Below are positions 10,701 through 25,068 of a DNA stretch of 64,000 nt, in pieces. Source of the DNA: Phaeoceros laevis (taxonomy: Eukaryota; Anthocerotophyta; Anthocerotopsida; Notothyladales); NCBI GenBank assembly GCA_049999765.1, contig JBNGIQ010008864.1:1-64000 (forward strand). Reading direction: 5' to 3'. Each line of letters begins with the position of its first letter. Position 1 is the stretch's first letter. The notes under the pieces are model-generated. The model had not been told where the DNA came from and did not search any database. It saw only the letters and a list, made by a program, of their open reading frames with translations. The position numbers were made by a program, and so were the translations under genes.

Positions 10701-13622
10701 ACAGCACTGATTCACTATTAATCTAAGTTAATACAAACACAAACCTTGATAGCAGCACCAAAGGCAGACTCTGGAATTCGAGAGTCTTGAAACATGCCAG
10801 GTAAAGTATCCAGCAGCTGCTGGAGGTGCTCACGGCACTAGAAGAACCAAAAAATTCCGTTAGAATATGTGACTGTGATCAAGAAATCAAGTTGTAACAA
10901 AACTCAAGACTGTCCTCAACCAAAAACACATACATGTCACTGTGGGACCAGACATGCAATTAACTAACACACCAATCCAGAAAAGGCCATGCTCACCTCA
11001 AAAAGTGGGACCACAAGATCAGTGTGAAGAGGGGTGTACACATCTTGTATGTCTGGAACAACCAACATTGCCGGCTGCATTACACAATTGCCACAATCAG
11101 GAAATTTATACAGGATGCAACACAGCTTTTGCAAAATCAAGTGAAAGACCAGAATTAGAGTTGCCGACAATGGTTTGAAGGGGGCATTCAACCTGCTGCA
11201 AGGCCTTGCTGAGGTTGTAAAAATGTATTGTCGTGTCAAAAGTGGCAATGCCAACCCTTGTCCCTGGACCGTCCTGCAGCAAACAACCACATTGCAATCA
11301 CAAGGAGTTACTAGAAAGTATAAAAGGTACAGTTGACTGTAGCATGTCCATCCCGAATTGACAGTGCACAACAGAGAGAGCCATACTTGCATGTCTTCAA
11401 GAGCTCGATGAATTGCACTGCAAGCTGCAGCTGTAGCCCCTGTTTGAACGGCATTCATAGACACATCCACCAGAAAGAAAAAGACGGCAGGCATTGGATC
11501 CCGTACCTACAACATCAAGTAACAGTCAGACAGTGGGCGATGCTTTCATCAGTAGAACTTCAGTGATAGTTGACATCAATCACCTCAACTAAAAAATCAC
11601 ATAACCTCAGTAACTCATACATCTGGACTTACCATATACTCCTTCGATGCGAGGAACTCCACAGACCCTCTAGATAGCTCTGGTCTATCTTCAGCATCCC
11701 TTCTCCTACCATCAGGACCTAGATTGCAAACATAATCCCGTGGGGTATCGTTGATAAATCCTGTAAAACACGAAGCAACAAAATCAACATAACCCAGCAC
11801 TTAGTACACTCAAAGTCAGTGAAAGTGGTGATTTATGGAAGTAATACTATGCCTTACCGCAAAGACTGCATGTAAATCGTCGACCCTGATCGATGAACTT
11901 CATGAATGGATTAATATAAGCTTTGCAACGAGAGCATCGAACGGGCCCACTCTCCCCAAAGTCCACAACCTGAATCAGCATTTGCAAACCAAATATTGAC
12001 GAGTCAGCGTCCCCTTATTATTAATACACGCAGCACCAAAAGCTATGAATACCGTGTGAACCAAACTTAACCTGAATTGGCTCTTCAGATGGATGAGGCA
12101 ATGCAAGAGGCTGAACTATTATTGCTAGGGGCATTCCTGAGTTGGCGAGCAAATCAGACGAGCACGGGATCTGCAAGGGTACGGATCAGTGAGCAGGACC
12201 TCCTAACATGCATATAATAACTCACTTCGAGAGCACAGCACAAAAAGAGTGAGCCATACACATCGAAAATACCATCAAAACTGCGATCTTCACTTATATG
12301 ATACCTGATTCAGCGTGGATCTCATGATACGTGGACTGCAATTGCCAGTGTCCCTCACACAGAAGGTGCTGGTTGCAGACTTCAGGCGAAGATACAGGAA
12401 GAGAAAACGGCAGAACCATCAGCACAATGATCTGGCAACCACACGCATGAACCGAAGCTTGGTTCCAACAGGTGCAGCAATGCAAGCTGCCAATTAAATG
12501 AATCTTCGTAAAAAATGCATCTTGTATGAGACACCGTACCAGTTCTTCACAGACAATGAACCACATCCAGGACCAACAACCTACCGGAGGAAGATTTGCT
12601 TGACCATTGACTCTTGTCTCAAAATACACAGACGTTGTAAACGGTTGAGGCCGTGGAATTTGGTTTGGATCGATCCGGGAATTGATCGATGAAGGAGTTC
12701 CACCGGCAGGTGAACCCGGCTGTGACAGCCCAGGCGCAGGACTGGGCATAACGCCTGGAAACTGGCTCATGGGTCCTGACGGCAACGGTGCAACTGTCTG
12801 TGTCGGGAATGCAGATGGTGGACCCTGTCACATCCAAGTTCGCACAATCAAGAATTGCAACACAGGCGAATCAACCTGGTACAGCTAGAATTGACCCTAG
12901 ACTACGATAGGAAACACTTGCATAGCATGACCGCGGTGGCGGTGAAATTCTGAAAACGCAGAGATCTTGGCAACAAGAGTACTTACAGAGGGTTGACCGC
13001 CATATGCATCTGGATAAACACGGCCTGCTGGACGAGATTGCCATGAAGGAGGACCGGACTGCAATTGCCCTGCACCAGAGGGAGGTGGTCCAGCTGTAGG
13101 GGGGCCTCCAGGAGCAATCCCGGCATACGTTCCATAGGGATAGCTAGAGGGACCATTGGGGTATGGGGACGGAAAACCAGGCCTAACAGGTCCACCGAAG
13201 GCTACTTGAGGGGGCACCGGTGCAGACGCAGGAGGTGGCGCTGTGGGGGGTGGCCCCGGCGCATAGGGAGGCCCAGATCCAGGGAACCTGGGGAGCTGAC
13301 CAGGCGTTGGCTGCACAGTTTGGTAGCTGGGATGAAGAGAGGAGGGTGGGGGTGCAGCTGGAGGGCCAAGGGGCGCTGGAGGAGGAGGTGGCATCCCAAT
13401 TGGCGAGGCAGCATTAGCAAAAGGAGGACGAGCAGCAGGCGGGGGTCCTGCAGGAGGAGGACCCGGTGGCCATCGCTGCATGGCTGCCCCAGCTGGTGCT
13501 GATCCTGCTGGTCCTGGTCCTGCAAGTGGTCCAGGAGCTGATGTCCACGCCGGAGAAGCTCCAGGGCCCAATGCAGAGGCAGGGGACGGAGGGGGCCAAG
13601 AGGGAGGAGGACGCTGAGCCAT
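7771..13622 (-). CDS. SEC24: SEC24, COPII coat cargo-binding subunit
   Basis: Twenty-four exons sum to 3072 nt (1023 residues), every junction in phase at GT-AG sites. Exons from 5' to 3': 13622-12987, 12824-12585, 12379-12305, 12170-12072, 11969-11858, 11760-11633, 11506-11387, 11273-11193, 11074-10997, 10837-10745, 10662-10608, 10523-10450, 10358-10287, 10110-10027, 9893-9774, 9627-9559, 9471-9394, 9311-9173, 9057-8893, 8770-8625, 8526-8347, 8213-8125, 8022-7991, 7877-7771. The N-terminal 290 residues are Pro/Gly-rich and disordered. The zinc finger (CSRCKAY...FTCSLCG, Cys about 362, 365, 384, 387), trunk ([12 protein letters not shown]), beta-sandwich, helical domain ([29 protein letters not shown]) and C-terminal gelsolin-like domain ([20 protein letters not shown]) follow in the normal order. 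SEC24 pairs with SEC23 and selects cargo for vesicles leaving the ER. Length matches plant SEC24A-type proteins. Confidence 0.96.
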
Positions 13623-13885
13623 GGCAAAGAAGAGGAGCTAGCCGCGATGCGCCGCGGACACTAAACCAGGCCCCTGCACGCGATGTGAGCCAGAAAGTGC
13701 GCCTGGACGTGCACAAGCAGGGTGTGCTTGGTCGCACTCCTCGACGCATGCACACTTCGTTCAGTTGGGGTCTCGGGTGTCGCACTTCAGCTGGTTTGAT
13801 CGTCAGAAGTCGACTTTGACCGAGGGCCTGTTTTAAGACGTATCGATTCCGGCTACCTGCCGTTTTGTTCTGTGACAGCAACGTG

Positions 13886-15240
13886 ATGAAGTTCACGATA
13901 AACGACTTGACTGAGTACTTATGAATTCATCTATTCCCAGCAATACCAGTACATGGTGGAATGGCAGCGGGCTTAGATGCCAAGGGTCACTGCCTGCTGA
14001 AATGCCTACATGGACTGGAAAGACAGTCACCCTGTTGTCTCTTATCACCAGTTACCAGCTAGCTGGACGGCCGGTTGGGAAGCTCATCTATTTCACGCGG
14101 ACGGTTCATGAGATGGAGAAGGTGTTTGGACGAGTTTAAAAGGTTGCTAGCTTATCAGCAAAAGGAGCTGGGATCCAAGCAAGCAAGAATCCTGGCCCTG
14201 GGATTAACTTCCCCCAAGAACCTGTGCATACATCCGACAGTGAGGGCAGAGGGCTCTCGTGAGAGCGTGGATGCAGGTGCAGAAAGGTAACAGCTTCGTG
14301 AGTCAGGCCGCGAGCTATGGAGGTGCCCGACATTTCTGAAGCGATTGGTGCAATACCTGAAGGGCAGGTTGCAGAGCACTCAAGTGGGAAACTGAAGGAC
14401 ATGTTTCTTTTGTCACTTCTCTCAACAAGGAAGCCGCAATAGACCAGAGGAGTTTAAAATTTTGTTATGACAGGTTGCACTTCCTGACGTTAACTCTGGA
14501 GATCACCGATATGGATGAGCTTCTGCAGACTATCTGTGATTTTGCAACATTGGTTGGGACATACTCTCGAGGATTCTCCATCATATTAGAGCCCTACGAT
14601 GAGCCCATGCCACATTTTCCTGAGCCAGTTTTGCAGGTACTCGTTCATACACTGATTTGTGGCAATCTCAGATTTGGATTTTCTTTGGTGTTGTGCTTAG
14701 TGCTGGGCGCCTTGACCGGTGGATTTTATGCACTGCTATTCAGCTCAGCTGCCTTGACTCGTCCCTGGCTTTCAAGCGTGCGTTTGAGCGGTTTCAGACA
14801 GTAGTGATAACATCAGGGACATTAATCCCCATCGTTCTATATCCACGTCTGCTGAACTTCAACCCTGTGATCATTCAAAGTTTTGCCCTGACGCTGTCAA
14901 GGCACTGCTTGTGACCCACGGTCCTTACACGAGAAAGGTAAGGGGCATTCTTGACTGGAAGTCCGCAAATTTCTTGCGACCGCAAGCCTTAGGTTATACA
15001 CTGCGAGGATTGATAGGGCTCATGGAGAGGGATAAAGCTTTATAGAGTATTTCTGACTATTGCAGCGATCAATTACCAGTGAGCACAAAGTTTGATATGA
15101 GTAGTGACCCAGGGGTTGTGAGGAATTATGGTCTGCTGTTACTGGAGATGGTAGCAGCAGTTCCAGATGGAGTTGTGTGCTTCTTTGTCAGGTACTCATA
15201 TATGGACGGAATCGTAAATAGCTGAATGAAATGGGTATCC
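13886..15240 (+). pseudogene. Decayed copy of XPD/ERCC2 DNA helicase
   Basis: The fragment starts at the conserved XPD N-terminus (MKFTINDLT) and retains recognisable blocks: [130 protein letters not shown] and PDGVVCFFV. It is broken by a short deletion after DLTEY, further 1-nt shifts near 13974-14000, and in-frame stops at about 14139, 14290 and 14910. The middle of the protein is missing. The Walker A Gly is replaced (TWTGKT for GTGKT). Introns are retained at 14636-14749 and after 14936, so it is not a processed retrocopy. A functional XPD should exist elsewhere in the genome. It cannot encode a working TFIIH helicase. Confidence 0.88.
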
Positions 15241-15254
15241 TACAGGTACTTTCG

Positions 15255-16210
15255 GCAGAGCCTGTACCATAAGGTGGACGTAATGGCTGATGGTTTTTGG
15301 GCGACCACATATTAATGGTGTGGAACCAACAGAAAGCAACATACCTTCAGGAGGCAAGCCAGGTAAGGATTTTCTTCAGATAGCCTGAGCGCAAAGGTTG
15401 ACAAGAACTTGGAGGAGTAGACTCTGTTGATCATGGCAGTTGATAAGCTCAGTGGCTCTGTCTTTCAGGCCCACATAGTGCAGGGTTTATTCCAAGGATT
15501 TTGGATTTCGATGTTCTAGATGAGGTGGTTCAGGTAAGCTAGTGCGCTTCTTTTCTTACTTTTGCCTCAGAAAATCGACGACTTGAGGCTTGCTGTGCCC
15601 CCTGGGGCAGTTTTGCAAGCAGGTTCACGCTCAAACGTTGTATGATAGACGTGGCGAACTCTTATTGATCCTTGCAGTCAGGATAGAAATTCTGAAATAG
15701 AAATTCTGAGCTTACCTGTTTTTGCTGGTAATTCAGACCTCAAGTGCCGTGGCTGTAGAGATGGCAAAGCAACTGGCTTTGAAGGAAGGCTTGCTGGTAC
15801 GTTTTTTGCAATGTCTGGCCTAAGATGCGCTTACTACCTCAGTCTTGGAGATAACTTGAGTGTTGTCACTTTTTTGCTAGGTGGGTATTTCATCTGGGGC
15901 AGCAGTAGTGGCAGCAATTCAAGTGGCCAAAATGCCAGGGAATGCAGGAAAGCTCATTGCGGTATCCACTCACCTTTCACTTCCTTGAAGTGTGCACGTC
16001 ATGTCACACCCTTTGACTTCTTTGAAGCGTGTCCGTTACTGGACTTCTCATGATTCTTTCTGAAATGGCCCAGGCGATCTTGACTAGCTTCGGAGAGCGT
16101 TACCTTTCATCAGTACTATTTCAATCAATCAGAGAGGAGGCTGATAAGATGCAGGTAGAAGTTTGAAGTCTTAGGGAAAATTCGCACCGGCCATTGAAGA
16201 AAGGACGGAC
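15255..16210 (+). pseudogene. Truncated cysteine synthase copy 1 (exons 6-10)
   Basis: Closely similar to 27830-28740 of the intact cysteine synthase gene, including introns. Recognisable are exon 6 (GVEPTESNIPSGGKP, near 15306-15361), exon 7 (about 15471-15534, with an internal deletion of roughly 17 nt that shifts the frame), exon 8 (15735-15796), exon 9 (about 15880-15960) and exon 10 (about 16068-16170, with altered codons). Exons 1-5, including the pyridoxal-phosphate lysine, are absent. The similarity begins abruptly just after the XPD remnant, so one duplication or rearrangement junction lies near 15250. Confidence 0.9.
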
Positions 16211-16218
16211 TTTAGCAC

Positions 16219-16760
16219 TTTGCTGTTAATTCAGACCTTAAGTGCCGAGGCTGTAGAGATGGCAAAGTAACTGGCTTTGAAGGAAAGCTTGCTGGTACGT
16301 TTTTTGCAATGTCTGGGCTAAGATGGGCTTACTTCCTCAGTCTTGGAGATAACTCGAGTGTTGTGACTTTTTTGCTAGGTGGGTATTCAGCAGCAGCAGT
16401 GGCAGCAATTCAAGTGGCCAAGTGGCCAGAGAATGGATGAAAGCTCATTGCGGTATGCACGAAATAGAACCTCTCTCCCTCTCCCCCTCTCTCACTTGCT
16501 TGGGACCGAAGCCACAAAAGGAAGGACTTAAATGCAGCTGGAGAGAGGGAGTTTTTTTTTGTTAGTTCTTCCGTCCCTGGGATTGAGGGCTTTGCTGGAC
16601 TAGATCACTCACCGGCTCCATGTACAAAGGACTTGAATAAGGTTGTTGTAACTTATGGCACTGCTTTGCCCTGTTAGAATGGCCTATGGCTGGTATCTCT
16701 TCTCTTACTGACTAATCTAGTGGGCCTAATTGGGACTCATCAATAAAGCCGCCCGAGGTC
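16219..16760 (+). pseudogene. Truncated cysteine synthase copy 2 (exons 8-9 plus 3' flank)
   Basis: A second copy in the same orientation, directly after copy 1. Exon 8 is at about 16236-16299 and contains an in-frame stop (GCAAAGTAACTG for GCAAAGCAACTG); exon 9 is at about 16379-16455 and is internally shortened. It continues into sequence matching the 3' flank of the intact gene (28770-29020), up to AATAAAGCCGCCCGAGG near 16743-16757, where similarity stops. Introns are retained. Confidence 0.85.
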
Positions 16761-16810
16761 TCTCAAGACGAGATAGATGAATTCACCCTCCGATTTCGAG
16801 TCGAATAGCA

Positions 16811-17035
16811 TGTACAGTACCCGAGGTGTGTTCCCAGGTGTTGGATTGATGAATGACTCTTCTATAATCATGTATGGTAAGAACCAGTTCCAACGCGAAA
16901 ACGATTTTCATTATCTGCAGGCCCGGAAGAATGGAAGCATTTGGGACGAGCTCACTCTCCTAAAAGTCAATTAGGCCGTCCCTAAGGAAGAAACTTTATT
17001 CACCGGTGGCGTTCATACCACGGCTTGCTGCAACT
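16811..17035. repeat. Dispersed repeat, copy A
   Basis: Similar to 38500-38745 over about 230 bp. Shared blocks include CCCAGGTGTTG, ATAATCATGTA, GATTTTCATTATC, GGAAGCATTTGGGACG and GGCGTTCATAC, in the same order and orientation. It lies just past the truncated cysteine synthase copies. No terminal repeats or coding motif were seen; the family is unknown. Confidence 0.7.
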
Positions 17036-18297
17036 GTGAATCACCAGGTCAATGTCCAGGGGTGCGACAAGAGCAAGTACTAGAAACGTAACGGAGCTCG
17101 TGCAACGAGCGATGTCAGTGTGTGAACGGGACCATAAGGTCCATACACGTGAACTTTCTTGGCACTAGCTGCAGACCTACCATGGCCATTTGAGGTACAG
17201 CTGCAAAAGCTCCATCGACAAGGAAATGCGAAATGTTGGCTAAGGTGAGTCACATGGGTAAAAGCTGCCAAGGGGTAGGTGAGAAGCATTTGGGTGTCTC
17301 ATACGGGTGCACTGTCCGGCAATTGCAACCAGCTAGGGCTGCTTGATCACACCCTCAAGGCAGCATCACCAGCTGGTGGGTGGCAGTGACTCCATTCTCC
17401 TCAAGCAAACGAGCCCCAATCACGACTCTTGATCATGCTGTATTTATCACTTGCCGCCTGGTGAGTACAGGTTTCTAGGTCTGCAGGGAACCTGCATGCT
17501 GGGCAACGTCCTGAAAGGGGACGGAACATGAAGGGAGAAAATTCGGCCTTGTTACTGGCACTGCAATCAATGAGGCTGTACATGCTCAAGAATCCTGGGA
17601 CTTCAGTTGCTAAGTCGAACTTTTTGAAGGAAATCAGCTCTGTTCAGCATCAACCCAAGAAGAAACAAGATTAGACTACTATGGAGACTATGGACTTTCG
17701 GACAGGCCAGGGATACTGCAACTGCATGGTGTCACGGTCACAAAATGTTCACTGCGTGACTATGCTGCAATTGCAGCTTTCTGTAGCCTGTCCGCTGTAC
17801 CTAAAGTTCCTCCTTTTGGAGTATCCAGACATGCTCTCTCTCCTTTCTAGCTGTATTTATGAGGCTTGAGGCCTGGCTCTCAAGCATTGGCCGGCGCGCA
17901 CTCTTCTCTGACTTCGCAGGACTTCCCTTACAGTTGCAAGGCCCTGCTGGGCTCCTGGTCTCACGACTTCCTGCTCCATCAGTCTGCCGAGCGACTGGAA
18001 ATTTCTCAAGGTGGCTACTGAGTAGTAGGTCTGTTTCCAGACCACTTGTTGGCCAGCAGCGACCATGTGGACGTTTGATCCACCAAAGCCTATCCCACTT
18101 GAATTGGTCTTTGACATTTTGTTGCATGAATTTACGAAACTTGTGGAGGTCCTGTTTGGAATCATTGAAGTCCTAAAACTGTAGTGCGCTTTGCAGGCTG
18201 CCTCCTGAAGGAATCTTGTCCAACCGTCAATTGATTTCTCTGTCCCCGACTTGTTGGAACCACCGATTCTACTCTCGAGGAAGTGTTCCTGGACTGA
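17036..18297. other. Region without a recognised gene upstream of the GDSL gene
   Basis: A leftward open frame of 154 codons (17857-18321) contains GIGFGGSNVHMV, which faintly recalls a ketosynthase glycine loop, but nothing else supports it. A possible donor/acceptor pair lies near 18190. I see no other structure; the right part should contain the GDSL promoter. Confidence 0.3.
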
Positions 18298-19924
18298 ATG
18301 GCTCAACAAGGGCGAGGCCACCCTTCGACATTTCAGATTTGGGTCGTCCTCTCCCTACAGCTTGTCTGTGCTGTAACTGCTGGGTTGCCAGAATTCACTT
18401 CGAATTCGAAGCCGAATGCATTGCAAGCGTTCTTCATTTTTGGGGACAGTACGGTTGATACAGGGAACCAGAATTTCATCACCTCCGTCGTGAGATCGAA
18501 CTACCCCCCATACGGGAGAGACTTGGTTCCGCCTGGAGCAACTGGCAGGTTCTGCAACGGCAAACTTGCGAATGACTACATTGGTTAGATACAAGATTTT
18601 CTCCCCTTTCCACTAGATGACTCCCTGAACTGCTCTGACTACATTCTTCCTTTGACAATTGTGTGGCAGCTGATTATCTGGGTCTCCCATCGCCACCAAA
18701 TGCACTGGATCCTGGAACAAGAGGAACCAAGCTACTGAAAGGTGTAAACTTCGCTTCTTCGGGTTCAGGATATCTCAACATCACCGGCATCCTATACGTA
18801 AGACCACGTAGACTGGCTCCTCCGTTTGCAAGCTTGCAGTGTGGTTGAGCTTCACGCAGTTGCGTTTTATCAACTGCTCTGCCAAACCTCGGTTGACTCC
18901 CGGGGAATATCATTTGAGAGGGAGTTCTGACGTTTAGAAGGGTGTCTGGCAATGCGAAACATCCAACAGGGAGTGATCACGCTCCAGGAGCAGGTGAGGA
19001 GATTCGTCCAGGTGCAATCGGACATCTCACAAGCCATCGGTCGTGTCAAAGCAGCGGAGCTGACTGCGAAGTCTCTGTACCTGATCAGCACAGGTAGCAA
19101 CGACTTCATCAACAGCTACAACGTGAATCCTCTTTTGCAGAGCCGCTTCACCGTCACCGAGTACAGGAAGCTGATTCTCTCCTCCATTTCTGACATTATC
19201 ATTGTAAGCACTAAGTTCTTTCTTACACAAGTTTGGACCTCGAGGCACTGGCAAAACTGCCACACGTATCCGATGTCTGCACATGCGCGGCGTTAGCTGC
19301 AGCACCTAACGCCAATAGTTCCTTTCTGTGTGGCAGAAACTGTACAGGAGAGGTGCCCGCTACATAGCAGTCAACTCATTAGGTCCATTAGGTTGCGCAC
19401 CCCAGCAGGTCTTCTTTTTCGGAGAAGGAAAATGCGCTGAAGGAGTGAATGCCCCAGTTGTTGCTTTCAACAAAGGGCTTCAAGCACTTCTCAACAACTT
19501 GAGATTGTCACTTCCAGGAGCTCACCTGCTTTACAGTAACGTGTATGATATCATCTACGAAGCTGTGCAAGATCCTGCAGCTTCCGGTAAGGACTGGGAG
19601 TCCCAGCTTAGGGTGCTAGTCCCCACCCGCGTTGCACTAAGAGAGAGAGGTGAGGTCCAGAAAGCTTCTGACCAAATGTCGTCTAATGCAGGTTTCAGAT
19701 ATGGCCCCGCGGCCTGCTGTGGAGTGGGAAGCAATGGTGGAGCAGGGCCCTGTTCCTCTCTTGCCAATGTTTGCAGGAGGGCTGACCAGTACATATTCTG
19801 GGACTTATTCCATCCCAGCCAGGCCATGTACAAGCTAATAGCTGACGCCGCCATCACAGGACCGAAAACTGCAATCTATCCGACAAACCTAAGAGACTTG
19901 CTACTCATAAAGGGAGGAACTTAG
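18298..19924 (+). CDS. GDSL-type esterase/lipase, secreted
   Basis: Five exons (18298-18583, 18670-18797, 18970-19203, 19337-19586, 19692-19924) join in phase to 376 residues. The N-terminus has a hydrophobic segment (IWVVLSLQLVCAVTAG) typical of a signal peptide. SGNH-hydrolase blocks are in order: block I FGDSTVDTGN with the nucleophile Ser about residue 51, the Gly block NFASSGSG, the Asn block STGSNDF, and the block V Asp/His in DLFHPSQ. GPLGCAPQQ and the Cys pairs near the C-terminus also fit plant GDSL proteins. The family hydrolyses acyl esters in the apoplast or cutin/lipid metabolism; the substrate here is unknown. Confidence 0.93.
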
Positions 19925-21356
19925 TAGGCAACATACTGGTCCCCTCGATCCCAAGTAGAATAGCGAAAACTCTTCTAGAAAGTAGAGACCTGTCTTGAGT
20001 GCTCAATGTCTTGGTTAAGATCCGATGAACTGTAGTGATCTAGCACTCGATCTCCTTCTCTTATTTATGAGATTATCCGACCACTAGCCTTTCTCTGAAG
20101 AAGCAAAGAAGCCCATACAGGTCAAGATTCTTTTCAAGAGGGAGCTGGCTATCTTTCAATAAGCATTCAGGTTTTGTGATCTAACAGCCGGGTTTAAAAC
20201 TCCTTGCTGCAAATTCCCTCGGGAGGTTGGATGATCACCTGCGAATTGTTTGCCACTGAAATAACCTGGCTAGAACAGGCTTTTGATTGAATCAGTCCAA
20301 GAACTACTGTAACAAGTTTTGTGTTACCACCTTGCTGCTCCCAGCACATGAAATCTTGAGATAGGAAACCCTTGAGTACAAATAACTGGATCGCACTCTG
20401 CCCTAATTTGATAAGACCTTAGATAGACCACCCACGCACTAATACTATTTGCTGTTCAAGCTGGTGGGATCTCAAGAAAATCAAATTCTGATTTGATATG
20501 CCAGGAAGGACCTGCCTTTCTGGGCATCTTCCTGGAGCACTGTAATCATGAATCTGATGCTCTCCTTAAACCCACAGCTGCTAAGAACTTCGTCAAATAC
20601 TTGCATTGTTGGAGGACTAGATCCACAAAGAGGAGAGAAGGTTAAAAAAAAATATTTTTAGGCAGATCTGAAGAGTTGCTGAGCTTCTTCGTGCCTTAAA
20701 TGTGAAATTGTTCATGTGCCAAGTTGCAGTAATAGGGTGAAACAACGGCCACATGCATTTGTAGGCTACCGGGTCTGTCAATGATATTCTCGTGGATATC
20801 TTCCAAAGCAGAATAGAGATCTTCTGGCGCACGGTGACGACATGCGAATATTGGGGTCCCGTACAGTTCTATCAATCGTGAAAGTCCGAGTCTCCAGCGA
20901 GCAGAAGACTTTCAGGAAAACGTTGCACGCTCCAATTAGTGGAGGTTACCACTAATTGGCACTTGATACAATGGATGGGTGGCATTGTGGCGAGAATGAT
21001 TGAGTTGCTGTATACCACTGTCCGCCCACTCCTTGTAAGTTAGGTACCTGACAAGCTGTCTCCATGCAGCTACCTGTCTCCATGTGCCGCAGCAGACTGT
21101 AACCTTGGACATAGTGAGCGTAGCTAGCAATGTTCCAGGTTCCAGAAGCGAGTTTTTTTTGTGGCTCTCATCTTGCAGGTTGTAGACAAGTGTCGCTCGC
21201 CTGCCGCCGGCCGCGGCGAGCAGGACAAGCCACCGGGCAGTCGCGTCCATATCTGGCCTGTCAGAATGCGCAGCACCTACCTCTTCCTGGAACTGGAGCA
21301 TTTAAGCCAATGAAGGCCTTCCTGGTGCAAGCTCCAGACCTGCGCATTTGTCGATA
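19925..21356. other. Intergenic region between two rightward genes
   Basis: Contains the GDSL 3' flank and the carboxypeptidase promoter. Open frames near 20617-20832 and 20936-21301 (minus) carry no recognisable motif. No repeat or RNA gene was noticed. Confidence 0.4.
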
Positions 21357-23742
<2,386 letters not shown>

Positions 23743-25068
23743 AACAATGATCATAGCCTCTAATGTTCTCCGACTCCGACCTATTCTTTGGCAAAGCCTA
23801 TATTTGACCCTCGCCCTGCATTTCTCCTTACAATTGGTCCTACTACAGTAGGCTACACTACAATCAGACACCTTGCCGGGTATGGCTGCCTCACTGAGAG
23901 CATGTACTTCACTTCATTCTCTGCAAGCCTCTAGGCCTGACCCTCTGCTAGCACTGCGTGACGCAAAAACACAGGTGTCCAGCAGAAGGCAGCCGGCAAG
24001 TTCATCTAGATATGGATGAACTCGTCCATCCAGAAGGTCTTTTGGTCTATAGCAGTGAGTCCTTGGAAATTATCACTCCAGGTTCAGAAAAGTAGTAGAA
24101 TTGGATCACCAATGCCGGTCCGGCATAATCGAGATTGCCGTGTGGCTGTGCTTGCTAGAGAATGGCAGAAAGCATATAGAAAATTGGCTTTTATCTTTCT
24201 GTTGGTCCGCATAAAGGTTTTGGAAAGGGCCTTGCACTCGTAACTTCGTTTGAAACTTTGAATGACAAAATTGGCTTTTCGACTCCTTGGTTGGTTGCTG
24301 TGAGATAGAAAATTTGCACGCAGCCAAAAAGAGCTTAAAAGGTAGTTCAGATTTTATTAGAATAGAATTTTATTGGAATTTTATTAGGATGGGAAAGACA
24401 CTCAGGACGATTGCCCCTTCCACTCACACTTAGGCCCTTATTGCACTAGAACACAAATATTTCACACAAACGTTCCTACCAGTCGGCGTGCGCCAAGTTG
24501 CGAAATGGCGTAAAGATGGGAATGCGCCTGTGGCGGCATATGGTGCCTGTGTGGCCTTCCACGTCCGCGAAAAAGCTCTTACAAATTAAATCCCTCCTCT
24601 GGTGGGCACAAATGAGCTTTTCTCACAAATGCATGGCCAATCGCTGTCGACCACGTCGACCTCCCCACCAAAACCAAGGTGATGCATTTTGGCGCCAAAT
24701 TTGGCTTCATTCCCTAAAAGAATTGCCACGGTACAGAGCTAACCTGTAAATTCCAATGAGAACTCGAAGTATGCAAAGCTTCAGGGACTCGCCACTTTGC
24801 GGTGGCCTTGGTCAAATGAGGAGTGAGGAGCCAGGACACACTGACATATATACTTTTCCGATAGCCGAATCCGGACTCGAATCCGGACCACTCGCCGCCT
24901 TCCATTCCCGGCCTCCAAGCCCGCACATTTACCCCAAGAGGAAGACAACAAACTCAGTTTAACGGGGACAGAGTTAAGCAAGCACATTCACACCCCAAGA
25001 GTAAGACAAAGATCTCTCTCACACACACTTAGCACTTACTAGATCTTCAGTATTCTCACGGTCGTCCC
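23743..25068. other. Intergenic region
   Basis: No convincing coding frame. Short repeats such as AATCCGGACTCGAATCCGGAC (24866-24890) and TTTTATTAGAATAGAATTTTATTGGAATTTTATTAG (24350-24385) occur. The leftward PDF-motif frame at 25069 ends in a possible donor (GTAAGG), so further exons of that gene could lie here, but none was identified. Confidence 0.35.

Noticed and set aside
12897-13627. Long minus-strand Leu/Pro frames and plus-strand Arg-rich frames opposite SEC24 exon 1
   Set aside because: Shadow frames of the GC-rich Pro/Gly-coding exon.
17857-18321. 154-codon leftward frame with GIGFGGSNVHMV
   Set aside because: One glycine-rich stretch is not enough for a ketosynthase; the surrounding residues do not fit and no catalytic Cys/His blocks were found.
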